Shown here: positions 48,623-59,329 of the stretch, in pieces | Numbering within the stretch: position 1 is the stretch's first letter | Layout of the letters: the number at the start of each line of letters is the position of its first letter | Assembly (NCBI GenBank): GCA_038496445.1 | Contig: JALMLS010000631.1 | Span: 1 to 64,000 of the forward strand | Source: Trichosphaerium sp. ATCC 40318 | Lineage: Eukaryota > Discosea > Flabellinia > Trichosidae | Length of the DNA stretch: 64,000 nt | Direction: 5' to 3' | Translations under genes and position numbers: made by a program | The notes under the pieces: generated by a model | Seen by the model: only the letters and a program-made list of their open reading frames with translations | Databases searched by the model: none | Told to the model about the DNA's origin: nothing

Positions 48623-49549
48623 TCAGGAGCTGGTCTTTACTGTGAATTGTTTCTACAACAAAGACATAAATATTTTTTGCATGTGATGCTCAGTAGACTA
48701 AGTAGTACATACCTGTTTTGATTGATTAATGGCTAAAGTAAATCTTTACCTTTTGTTGAACTTTGACCTTGCATAAAGGACATTCTGATAATAAGGTAAC
48801 ACAACTATCACATACACATGCATGACCACATGGGACCAAAACAAAAGAGATATTATCATCCATACAAACACAACACTCTTTAATCTTGTTCCCACCTTCC
48901 TCCAATAATAATCTTTCCTACAACGGGTAAGTAAAAGAAAAAGAAAAACCAAGAAGCAGACACAAAACAAAAAAAAGAAAGCTAAGAACGAAGTGCTTTT
49001 CTTCACTGTACCTTTTGCTTGTCTAGTGATTGTAAGGCTGAAGTATGTAGTGCTTTTGCAACTTCTATCTCATCTATAGTCTTATAGGTTGCTGTACCAT
49101 TGATTCGAGAGAGTTGCGTAAGTAGTTCTGTGTTTTCTGTTTTCAGCTTTATGACTTGTGCTTCTAGCCCTGAAATTGCTTCTAAACTACTCTGTTGCTT
49201 CTTTTTTTGGTAAGAATCAATCTTTTCTATTATTTCGATTCTGAAATCTGCATCTAGAGCGTCAATTGTTTTTTGACGTTTACGTGGCGGTGCTTGTGGC
49301 GCTTCCTCTTTATCCTATGTTGTTTAGGCGAAAAAACACTTGTCAACCAAATGTAAAGCTCGTAAAACAGCGAGAGAGATAAATATGGGCTGGAGCGAAT
49401 TGTGGGATGCGTACTTCCTCTAAATCAATCTCTAGTAGCTAAATGAGTCAGAAAGTTGCGGTATTGAAAAGAATACATACCTTGCTTCGTTTACGTTTTT
49501 GCTCGTTTTCTCTTGCCCGGCGCCTCCAGGTTTGCTTTGTCCGCGCCAT
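48623..49549 (-). CDS. Coiled-coil RING protein with a histone-H3-like N terminus
   Basis: Five exons encode about 215 residues. The N terminus MARTKQTWRRRARENEQ repeats the first residues of histone H3 (ARTKQT) and is followed by Lys/Arg-rich sequence, a likely nuclear signal. A coiled coil follows (ALDADFRIEIIEKIDSY, LEAQVIKLKTENTELLTQL), then a C-terminal C3HC4 RING of the IAP/BRG type: CCVCMDDNISFVLVPCGHAC, then CDSCVTLLSECPLCKVKV. C-terminal RINGs of this type act as E3 ubiquitin ligases and often dimerise. The final exon adds KQFTVKTSS. The start is the only ATG before the coiled coil. Nuclear E3 activity is my inference from the basic N terminus and RING. Confidence 0.82.
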
Positions 49550-49938
49550 TTGCAGAAGAGAATGCTAAGGTGATCACTTTCAACCATTCCTTAAGCAAGA
49601 CAGCTCTCCAGATCTAGCCTACTCCAGATCTTCCTGGTACTAGATACATTTCAATGGCCGTAACAAAGTGTACAAGCTATGATTTGTAGAAAATATTGCC
49701 ACCTAGAGAATGCACGTGTTTGTGCCTGAATACGTAGCATTGCAAGTGGATTCACTTTACAAGGGGATAAAATGCACTAGAGTTGAGAGAATTCAGGTTT
49801 TTAATTTAGCTATTTTACATGGTGGTTTACAGGTTCAAGGGGATTTTTCACAGTATGTACATAAGCGTGATTTTTTGGAGTTTTTTTTTGTGCACGAAAA
49901 TTTTTTTGATAGTTAGTTGAACAACAACAGATCCTTAT
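49550..49938. other. Spacer between two RING genes
   Basis: About 390 bp hold the promoter of the preceding minus-strand RING gene. A 68-codon plus-strand ORF (49710-49916, starting MHVFVPEYVALQ) is open but has no recognisable domain and would overlap the 3' end of the LONRF gene region; I regard it as doubtful. Confidence 0.4.
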
Positions 49939-52164
49939 TTATGCATCAGTCCATGGTGGGCTATCTTGATGCACCAAATCATATGTGAGCTTCAAGCGCT
50001 CAGATGTTTGTGTAGTTTCAAGTATTTGTTGTCGAAATTGTGCTAAAGGAGAAAAAAAATTAGTAAAAAGAAATCACTCATTAAGATAAGGCTCTTACTT
50101 GTCAATGGCAAGTAGCTTGCTACCCAATAAGAGAATTTAGAAGGATCATCCAAAGGAATTTCCATTTCTTTCTGTCCAGAGAAACGTATCTAAACAATTG
50201 AGTGAGTACTTGTTATCAATGGTCTTGGTGGTTCTTTTCCACTGCACTTTGACGTACCATTAAAGCAGCTAGTTTACGAAGCTGTCCTTGATGCATCAAC
50301 TTTAAGAGTTGATCGTAAATACCCCTCACAATTTTTTTATTCTCAGGTGTATTTGGATCCCCAGTTTCATCAGGAAGATAATCAACTAAAACAACGATAA
50401 GAAACCCGTAAATCGCAGTTTTATGCCGAAAAAAAAAACACAATGAAATTTACACGTGTGAATTCACGTGTGTCAAAGGGACATATTCTATAATAGTCAT
50501 AGAGTATAATAATAACACGTACTCTTTGCTACACGATAACCATCGCAAACCCAATGCTCCAAAATTTTGAAACGTCTAACACCAATGCAATCAATAAAGC
50601 TTCTTCCATCTTGTAAGAGTTTAATTGTTTTAATCTCTAAACAACAACCAACATCACATGGTTCCCAACCACCACCAACAGGGTTTTGTCTACAACTAAC
50701 AAGACCAAACCTAGCAAACGAATTAAAAAAACGCCAAACATATAAAAGAATTTCTAGTGCTTCACCTTTTCAAAAAAAACAAAAAAGTCAACAAAATTTA
50801 AAGCAGCTTTTTGAAACGACGTGTTGAATCACATTTTAGTAAATAACTTATTTCCGAGGTTGATAGTATAGCGTCTATTGACATACCTTTTACTTCCTTC
50901 CATACAACGTCTTATCATCAACCTATACCGAGGTTCGAATATATGCATAGGGAACGGAATACCAGGATACGCCGTGATATTGAGCAAGAAAAGCGGCATA
51001 CTACGCGATATTTCGTAAGTCGAAAGTTTTTCGTAACGAAAAAAATGAATATTTAAAAAAGTATTGCGCAATCGAACCTTTCCGTTGTTTGAGACACTTC
51101 TGTTTCCATTTCTTCACATCTTTGTTGATATTCAGCAGGATGAGCAGTTTTTACAATATTTTGAAGTGTAATAGATACAGCTGTCTTTGAAGTATAATGT
51201 AGAACGCGCCTAGCGTTAAAATGCGTAAGAACTCGTGATAATCGCACGTCGTTTTTACGAAAAAGTGAAAAAAAAAATGTGGCAAACAAAAACCGCCTCT
51301 AAAAAAAATGAATTTGGAAATTACCTGCAAAGCGGGCAGGTGGGGTTATGATCCATGGCACGTAGTAGACACTGCTTGCAGAAACTGTGACCACACTAAG
51401 AGAGTAAATAAAGGGATCTGGGCGTTTTTAAAATTGTACCGGTGTTGTAACTGGATCATAGAACAGTTTGAGGCATAGAACGCACTCTAGATCATCTGAC
51501 GTTGTGTGCACTACCATTCTTGTTATTACCAAGCAAATTATACTGTTTTTGTTTTTCGTTGCTTTTTTTTTTTGTATAATTGTATCAAGCATTTGGATGG
51601 TGCGTATGGGTTATTTGGTACATACCTGTTCTATAACTGAGACCTTTGTCAACAATTATTTGGTTCAGCTTGCTGAGAAGTTCGCGAATACCCACATTTT
51701 GAGGACTGTTGCGCAGGGCATCATAGTACACTTTCTACAACGGATTGTAAGCGGCAGGAGAAATAATATACGGAAAATCGCTGTTACGATAAGCGCCGTA
51801 ATGTGGCTGTGTAATACCTTCGCGTCTTCATATCTATGTTGGTCTATCAATAATTGAGCCTTGACTTTGTACGCGTGTGTATAATCTGGTTGTAGTCTTA
51901 ATGCCTGCCAAAAGAGTCAAAAACACCATTTCGCACGTCGCTAGTGCCTCTAGAGGCCCTACGGACAATTTTACTTACGGAATTCGTATCAGCCTCCGCC
52001 TTGTCGAACGCAGACATCTTTTGGTATATTACAGCACGTTCTGTGTACACCACAGGATTATTAGGCTCTATATTCAACGCCTGGCTAGCATAATCCAACG
52101 CCTCATTTAGATTCTCTTGTAAAAGGGCGCTTTTTGCTGAGCGCAATAGTTGAGCGCTTGACAT
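49939..52164 (-). CDS. LONRF: LONRF-like protein: TPR, RING and Lon N-terminal domains
   Basis: The start MSSAQLLRSAKSALLQENL opens a TPR (ALDYASQALNIEPNNPVVY, TERAVIYQKMSAFDKAEADT). A C3HC4 RING follows (ECVLCLKLFYDPVTTP, CGHSFCKQCLLRAMDHNPTC, PLCR). The C-terminal half is the ATP-dependent-protease La (LON) substrate-binding domain: LFLLNITAYPGIPFPMHIFE, PRYRLMIRRC, GFVSC-like region with NPVGGGWEPCDVGCCLEIKT, DGRSFIDCIGVRRFKILEHW and YLPDETGDPNT. Domain order equals LONRF1-3, thought to be E3 ligases in protein quality control. The spliced C terminus ends DSPPWTDA. About ten introns. Confidence 0.88.
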
Positions 52165-52555
52165 TTATGGTAAGCTACGTTCTGTAATCAAAGTGTAATA
52201 ATATTTTTGACTTAGCTAGGGCTTTTTATCTTACGACTTGGACAAAAGAAAACTCCCGAAAATTTGTACTCTCCGATTAGTTTTTACACTGTGCAAAAAA
52301 GTTAACCTTGTAGATACACAGTGTCGGGATAACAACGACCGTATCGGTTTATCAAATATCCGGTTCTGTTTTACATAACAAACCGGTTTAAAAATGATCC
52401 GTCGACGTATTTACGTCGTGATTACTATGAGTATATAATTAGCTCGTTTTCTACAAGTGCAAACACATATTCTCTCTTTAACCAAAAGTAGCACGAAACG
52501 AATTCGGACGCATTTTTGTATTTATTTTTTATTGTACAGTTGTTTTTTGTGGTAA

Positions 52556-53492
52556 TTATGTTATAACGCTGAAGTAGTCCGTAATATACGTTCCTAGGTC
52601 TTGGGCAGTAGGTAATGATGTAAGTACCCAGTTTTCTTCATCAGCAGTTGCAAAATCGCACCTACACATTGGACATGTGCCACCGCTCTTGTTTTCCCTA
52701 CAGATAACGTCAACCAGGCTCAAGCAGCGAGTAAATGTCCATTCATCAACATTGGGTCGCTTTGACATGCAAGCGCATCAATGCAGGAGTCTGCACTAAA
52801 GTCCCGATGTAAAATTCTTGTTCTTGCTACGCACCATTCTTTTAAACATGGGTTACAAAAAGCGTGATTGCATGGTAGACATGTTTCTGCGTCTCTCTCC
52901 ATACTTGACAGGCGTCAAAAAAAAACAAAAAAATAATAGAATTTGAGTGGGAGCGTGCCATATTACACATTCATTGTCATTTTGGCGTGTCGTTGTTTGT
53001 GTTATATTATAGACACTCTTCGCCAAGATTCTTCTTCTTGATTTAACCTGATTTAGGTAAGCGATTGGCAAGACCGTTGGTAGCATACAGAGCCTTCAGT
53101 ATCGGCAAGTTGCTTCATTCGTGAAAATAATAAGTAAAATTGCTTCCAACCAAGTGTTTTTGATGTATTACCATTGTCCTTAATAGGGTTAGGCGTGACA
53201 TATATGTAAATGTACAAATTGTTGGTTACCGTTGAAACACTAATGCGAACACGGCTTTTCCAATAGCGATCTATTTTTTGAGCTTCCAAGGCGAATGTAA
53301 GGACTGCTCCGTTGTCTATCTTAAACTTGGTAGCTCTACAAGAATAAGCACGCTATAGAATGTGAGGTGAAGTATATACATTGTATTTGCTTCTGTAACA
53401 TGGCTAGTAAGCTCGTCCCAAGTATTGGCCCGAGGTACTTTTATTTGAACATCTCGGTTACCAGAGGTAATGGCGCTGATTTTTTGGCCCAT
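52556..53492 (-). CDS. RNF141: RNF141-like RING protein
   Basis: The N terminus MGQKISAITSGN resembles the MGQ-type, potentially N-myristoylated start of RNF141. It is followed by a conserved beta-rich region (TWDELTSHVTEANT, VLTFALEAQKIDRYWKSRVR, KTLGWKQFYLLFSRMKQLAD) corresponding to the RNF141 pre-RING domain. The RING reads ECVICMERDAETCLPCNHAF, CNPCLKEW, and after a longer loop SGGTCPMCRCDF. Unlike most RINGs the spacer between the two halves is long, about 45 residues rich in charged residues. One intron inside the RING has a GC donor (52904-52958). RNF141 is best known in animals; its target is unclear. Confidence 0.8.
52904..52958 (-). other. GC-AG intron inside the RING
   Basis: The frame ECVIC-MERD can only be restored if the intron begins GCACG and ends CAAG; the neighbouring GT dinucleotides give the wrong phase. 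All other introns I traced start with GT. The first five bases otherwise mimic the common GTACG donor. Confidence 0.6.
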
Positions 53493-53779
53493 TTAAGGCT
53501 ATTTGGCCGGCGTCCAGTTTATGAAAAAAAAACCTTTATGTGAATACCCAACAATCGTAAAAGTCTTAAGGGGTCAAGAACACACGCTCTTGGTATTACA
53601 TATAATTGTATTTACATAGGTACGTTTCCGTTTCGCGATGGCAGTGAAGGCAGCAAATGATTGTACAAAGAGGTGGCCATATTTATTGACCTTTCATTTC
53701 GTAGGTGACAGGTGTCAACATTTACAATGTTAGATGAGCTTTACTAACGCGAGTTGTTGCGGTTGATGTCGGTATCAAC

Positions 53780-54349
53780 TCAATCCTTAGGCTGTTCAAG
53801 TGTGTATAACCTATTATTTAAATACAGTTGCTTTACTCCACGTATAACTAGTTTTTGAGCCAGTTTGTCTAGAAGACATTAAAATGTAATTTGAAATGCC
53901 TTAGTTTTACATACCAACATTTGATTTTGTAATTTGTATTGCAGGATTTACCCAAGTGCCACAAGAGCACTGACTACCAATCCACTTCCATGAACCAAGC
54001 TTGTGTTTGCATTTGGGACAATAAAGGACTCCTTAACGCACAGTCAGCGTAAAAGTACTCGTAACGCGTTTGTACCCTTCATGGCGGATGTGTCACCCAT
54101 CCAAGGTGCTGGTTGGCTCAAAAAATGCGACGAGCACCCCACATTAGCTTGTACGATACTGTAGTACGCATGGTAAATAAATTTGTACTATTGTAATTAA
54201 TTAATTGCGTACCCTCTCGTTTTATCACGAGATATGCTGTGAGCGCCTTGTTGGTGGCTTTCAAAATCCAATTCGGTAAATAATAACTGTCTACATATTC
54301 TACAAGCGAAAGCGTCTACCTCTTGATCTACTTTAGTTTCGTCACCCAT
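53780..54349 (-). CDS. Stand-alone zinc-binding protein like the DUSP12/YVH1 C terminus
   Basis: Four exons encode about 150 residues starting MGDETKVDQEVDAFACRICR. A CxxC, a distal SHFLSQPAPWMGDT and the block LYCPKCKHKLGSWKWIGSQC then SCGTWVNPAIQITKSNVD reproduce the zinc-binding C-terminal domain of DUSP12/YVH1, including its typical KLGSW/F-W-G-QCSCG-WV-PA-Q signature. In YVH1 this domain binds pre-60S ribosomes and releases Mrt4. The dual-specificity phosphatase domain that normally precedes it is absent: the ATG is just before the zinc domain and the next gene upstream is PDCD2. A basic helical tail ends LYTLEQPKD. A ribosome assembly role is inferred. Confidence 0.78.
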
Positions 54350-54447
54350 TATTAACTCTATTCGCTTCTTATTGTTATACCTGAAGCGTATTCAACAAAT
54401 TACACAACAAGAATTTTCATTTTTTTCTTTATTTTGGAATAGTTACA

Positions 54448-56167
54448 TCAAACATGTTCATTTTCTTTTTTCTTTCCGGCTACATCGTCTTCGTTATTTA
54501 TTTCGTAGTCCTCGTCATCGTCGTCATCCTCTTCTTCGTCTTCTTTCTTTTTCTTCTCGTCCTCTGTCTGTTGAAACCATAGAAAGTCTTCTTTATAACC
54601 GTTTGTTTCGCAATCTTTTCCACATGTGTAAATGGCTAGAGTGCCCCAGTTCAATGGATCTGTCATACTCTCTACTTTAAGGTGATATAGCAACTGTGGC
54701 AGTACCTTTATTTTTGGTAAGTAATTTTAAACAAAGCGCATGGGACCAAGAAAGAAGTAGTGCTTACTTGAAATTCGAAAATGCGTTCAGCTCCACATTT
54801 ACATTTTGGAATATCTGTCTTTGTTGGTATACCCTTACTTGCTATCCATAGCGGTTTAGCTACATCTCTTTCATAGTATCTAAAGGTGTTCATATTAGCT
54901 TTTAGCTTTGTTGTTTGTCAAAATAACAAACCTTAACACTTGACTTGGTTCTCGTCTGACACGTGTACTAAAGGTTGAAAAATTTTTATCTACGTCTGTT
55001 TGCTGTTCTTCTAGTTCTTTAAAATCTGACATTGATAACTTAATACCTGAATTAGTTTTAGAGGTGTAATCTACGAGTTGCAATAAAGTACTGTTTTTTT
55101 TACACTCACCATTTTTGTTTGTTTTTAACATTTTTTGTATAGCTTCTTCATCTAATTTACCACCTTTAAATAGCTTATCTGCTCTTGGTACTGGTTCGCT
55201 CTCAGATACGAGTTCCATTTCATTAAAAACTTGAGGTGATTTTACACGTGCAGCTGCCTTAGAAGCGTCTTCGAATTGCTAGATACTAAATTAAACGAGT
55301 TTGTTTTTTTCTTCAAAATACCCTCCATGTGACACTTCCGCCCTCAGCGAGTTTCTTTAGTATTGTGCACTCTAAGTTTTTATTAGAGTTTATTAAAATT
55401 GTTTTGCTTACCTCGTTCATGGCCTAAGCGCCAATCTGCAAGTTGATGTTGTTTTGAACAGTAATGCCTTTAACACAAAGCTGTCAATATAAAAACATCG
55501 GTTTCGAAAACATGTCAAATGTGATTGTAACGTACTTTAAACCACATGTGCCACACCGCTTTGTTGCTTTTACACCACAATAATTACAAATGTTTGCTAA
55601 GCGTCAGATCTTAAGATAAATAGAGATGACAGACGTGCAACGTACAGCGTTTAGATAACATTTCAGGAGTCAGTGATTCTTCTTCATCATCTGACAGGCA
55701 ATCTTCTTCATAGTATGGATTGCTCAAAGGTATTTTACACCGTAAAACTTTGAAACTACGCATAAAATAAGTTGGAGAAGGTTGGGATGCATGATTGCAC
55801 CTTTTTTGAGGTTCTTTACTGCATGAACCACGTTTACAACAAAATACGAACACTGTACGGTGCGTGTCATCATCTAGTGGTGCATAGTACTAATGGTTGA
55901 TTTAGTTTAAAAATGTTACAGAAAATGTTTACCTGTAGCATGAACGACATTTGATTGCCGCAAACGCCACATTTTATAGTTTCTGGAACGTTCTCGGGAT
56001 CTAGCCATGTCTAAAGTGCGTATTACAAAAAAGCGAGAAATGAGTTAGGAATGTACTGGATGGCCACCTATTTTACATGGATAAAACCTCCCTTGCCTGA
56101 GAGTGTGTAATTTCTCTTCAATGCTTTGAGCAAACCCTAACGTAATTCCATACTCGTATGCAGCCAT
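54448..56167 (-). CDS. PDCD2: PDCD2/Tsr4-like ribosomal-protein chaperone
   Basis: The protein starts MAAYEYGITLGFAQSIEEKL, and the N-terminal domain has GGHPVW-type context and zinc-finger pairs (IKCGVCGNQMSFMLQYYAPL, VFVFCCKRGSCS). The middle is acidic (DCLSDDEEESLTPEM). The C-terminal PDCD2_C domain includes CKCGAERIFEFQ, ILPQLLYHLKV and DPLNWGTLAIYTCGKDC. A long Glu/Asp/Lys tail closes the protein. PDCD2 and yeast Tsr4 escort the small-subunit protein uS5 (Rps2). The gene has about seven introns and is divergent with TTC4 across 76 bp. Confidence 0.87.
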
Positions 56168-56243
56168 AATTATTCCCTAGTACGTTTCTACTTGCGTAAG
56201 ATAGCAAATTAATGCGTCTGCGGTCTTTATTTTTCCAAACACA
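56168..56243. promoter_or_regulatory. 76-bp divergent promoter of PDCD2 and TTC4
   Basis: Two start codons face outward across 76 bp. Both genes serve protein folding or ribosome assembly, so a shared promoter fits. The spacer carries a pyrimidine run but no obvious TATA box. Confidence 0.5.
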
Positions 56244-57612
56244 ATGGCAGACGAAAAGAAAAGAAGCACAGCCAAGTTACGAATTCGCCCAGCGTATGGC
56301 GGTATCGACAGTCGTCAACCAATTGATAACGACGGTAATGATTGGGAGTCAGAATGCCCATTGTTGCGTACAACACTCCCAGAAGCAGACGACTTTCTAG
56401 ACAATAGCGAGCTCGCAGCGCTACAAGACTTACTTGAAGAGGTAAACCATTGATAAAGGTTATTAATACTCACTAATACAGGGTGGAACACCTGAAGAAC
56501 GCGTAGAAGACCTAAAAGCAGCGGGTAATGAGCTATTCAAAGGGAAATTGTACAGGTACGCTGGCGAAAAGATTAAGAACCTAGCTCACATATGACTAGA
56601 GAGGCAAGAGAAAAATATAAAGAAGCAACAGAAATTGGTGAATTTCACTGGGTGGAACAAAAAACGCTTTCAATCCTCAAGAGTAACGAAGCAGTATCAG
56701 AGCTCAATTTGGGTACTATCTACACCCAAAAAACGCGAATGTCACAGTGTGTTTATAGGCAATTACGGTAGAACGATCACAGCTTGCGACAGAGCTCTGC
56801 GGTGGGACCCTACAAACGTCAAAGCGTACTACAGAGCTGCTCGGGCATCTAACACTCTAGTAAAGCATGACAAAGCGCTTGCATACGCTACAAAAGGTCT
56901 AGAAGTATCCGAAACAGTGTAATTTTTTTCAGATTTTTTGTTTTAACTGAATGCATCCAAACTTTTGTCCTTGACTTCTATTTTGATTGACAGTACAAGC
57001 AAGCTACTCCTAAAAACACAAAAAGAAGCTCAAGATGGTATAGAAGAACAAAAACGTAGAGCAATAGCAGAAAAGAAGCAAAAAGCAATTATTACACAAA
57101 AAAAGAATGTACTTCGCAATGCTTTGACTAAGCGTGGTGTTGTACTCGGTGACTACTTTTTTCCTTCTCGACAAAAGCAATACCTATCTGATAGCTCTCG
57201 TATAAGATATGAGTCCGCTACAGATAAGTTTTACTGGCCTGTATTGTTCCTATACGAAGAACACAGCCAATCCGATATTGTAAAAGATTTCGATGAAGAT
57301 GACACTTTTGAAGTCCATTTGAGACGTATGTTTCCTCCTGGTGAGTACTTACCTTGGGATACTGATAGAAAGTATACTGTTGATAATATGAACATTTATT
57401 TTATCGCAAATGCAGTAGAGGCTTTGGATAAGAGTAAGCGTACAGATAAGAAAAAAAGAAAAATCAAAGTCAAGAGAACAACAACTTTAAAGACTGTTCT
57501 TACACATCCGGAGACAGTAGTACCTGGCTTTCCAATTTTCTATATTTGTATTGCTGGATCAACCTTCCACAAAGAATTTTTACAAAGACCAGTAGAATCT
57601 TTGTACCAATGA
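56244..57612 (+). CDS. TTC4: TTC4/Cns1-type Hsp90 co-chaperone
   Basis: The start MADEKKRSTAKLRIRPAYGG leads into a region with DNSELAALQDLLEE and a TPR domain: RVEDLKAAGNELFKGKLYR, SNEAVSELN, NYGRTITACDRALRWDPTNV, KAYYRAARASNTLVKHDKAL. A charged helix (EEQKRRAIAEKKQKAI) leads to the C-terminal wheel domain typical of Cns1/TTC4: ATDKFYWPVLFLYEEHSQSD, EDDTFEVHLRRMFPP and LPWDTDRKYTVDNMNIYF. Cns1 is an essential Hsp90/eEF2 co-chaperone in yeast. The protein is about 400 residues, the usual family length. Three introns. An upstream ATG at 56212 is in another frame and is not used. Confidence 0.88.
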
Positions 57613-57940
57613 TTAAATATAAATATAAAATTCAATCAAAATTGGAGCACGTGTTTTTGGTTTCTGCAGGATGACTCACGATACTGGTTTTTGATACTTT
57701 TTGTTTTTACTTTTGACATTAGTTTTAAACAAGGGATAGATAGTGTTGAGAAAGGTGGAGGGAGTTTCAAAGGTTTTTTTTTATCACTTGCCTCACATTG
57801 ACATATTTAATTCTTGTTTTTTACATAATTTTTTAGAATTACGTTTGATTGCAACACAAAATTACATTACCTACTAACTTAAAATTTGATTGTTGAATTT
57901 TTGTTCACTTGCATTGACGCTCTATAAGAGTAGCTTGTAT
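57613..57940. other. Convergent intergenic region
   Basis: About 330 bp between the TTC4 stop and the stop of the first tandem paralogue hold only AT-rich sequence with a CACGTG near 57648 and poly-T tracts; no gene is supported. Confidence 0.4.
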
Positions 57941-59059
57941 TTAATAGTTGACTTCAATGAGGGCTCGACGGTTTGCAAACCAAGGCACATTAACCTTATA
58001 TTTAGCCTACATGTGGTTAATTACTTATGTTTCCAAGTATCTGAACTAACCTTGTACAGTTGTACAGGATCATACGATGTGATGCCATTTTCATTGAATT
58101 GTCTTCCATCCTTTTATTCAGGTAAGGATGAGTTTAAGAATGACATTGTGACATACCGCGGGTGTAAAGTTGCGAACAATTGTTGGTCTTAATAAAAACC
58201 CTCGCAACGGAAGAACTCTGTTGCTTCGCAAGTAATTGTGAATTGAAAAACCTATATTCAATATCTTCATCGTCACTTCTCTAACAGTTTCTAAAGTCTC
58301 AGTCGCTATCTATAAACATGTTTTTAGTAAACCGATAGCCTAGCAACTTTTCTTACTTCAGACACGTACCTCTTGTACTAAACCACCCCAAGGCTCGCCA
58401 TTTTGTCGACTGATTTTAAACCATCTCACTCGTCTAAAGGGAATCAAAGCAGAACTCTTAGTATCTGAAACAGCAAGAAAATAATCTAGATATTGCTTTG
58501 ATTCTGTACCAATAAAGTCAGACTCTTTTGCAAACTGAACTCCACTAATCAATCTACCAACAATGTACTCTTTCTGTTTTACATCTTGCACAATGACAGC
58601 GTCTCCTATTCTCATCTTGAAGAACAAGGCACTAGTTTCGTTTGTTACCAACAATAACAATGCATTGTACAATTTCTCACTTTGCAGTAACATGATAGAA
58701 ACGGTTTTCATTTGGCATCAGTTCAAGAATCATTTTAACTCTTGTGTTATCAGGAGCCATCCTTGCATATGATTAAGGGCTAGTATGAAGTACAATAAAG
58801 AACGAACGCGAGCCTGTCCATGATTTCAATAATGTCTAAGGACTCGGGGTCGTAGAGAAGGCGATATGAAACTACGTAAGAGTGAGTCTTGTACAAGTTG
58901 TATAAAAGCGAACTCAAGTTGTTGTGCTTATTGTCAGAGTTATACGATTGGTTCTTACCCTTTTGTTTTAAATGCTTCATAAGCTTCTCGTGTAGACAGT
59001 GGTGAAGGAAAAACTTTCCATAGCGGTGGCGCTGCTTGTTGTGGTATTCTTTGTCTCAT
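57941..59059 (-). CDS. Tandem paralogue A, nuclear-type protein, short form
   Basis: The exon chain starts MRQRIPQQAAPPLWKVFPSP and is paralogous to the next gene. Shared blocks include STREAYEAFKTKG, LDIIEIMDRLAFVL, an ENRFYHVTAK segment, the beta-rich module KMRIGDAVIVQDVKQKEYIV with FRRVRWFKIS, then PTIVRNFTP, DGRQFNENGITSYDPVQLYK and VNVPWFANRR. It stops soon after this last block, without the long tail of its neighbour. The VIV-KEYIVGR ... PFRRVRWF module resembles BAH-like chromatin domains, but I am unsure. One exon differs by a single base from the paralogue near 58850-58890, so one of the two may carry a frameshift. Confidence 0.55.
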
Positions 59060-59329
59060 AATATTTAAGCCTCTTCGCTATAGGTTTAGCTACCCTGCAC
59101 GCTACTACAATATGAAATGATTTCTGGGTGTTTTACCTGTCGTTGACTTGATACGATAGAAAACTCCCACTATTGATTGTGCGAAGTAGTTAGGCTCACT
59201 TTACATTCCAGTCACAACTTTTGTTACCGTACGTTTTGCGTAACCACGTGATATAATATGTTATTGTGGTTCTGGTTTGGATTTGTTAAACCTTTGTGTT
59301 TTATTTAAATGAGCAATAGTTTTCTGTTC

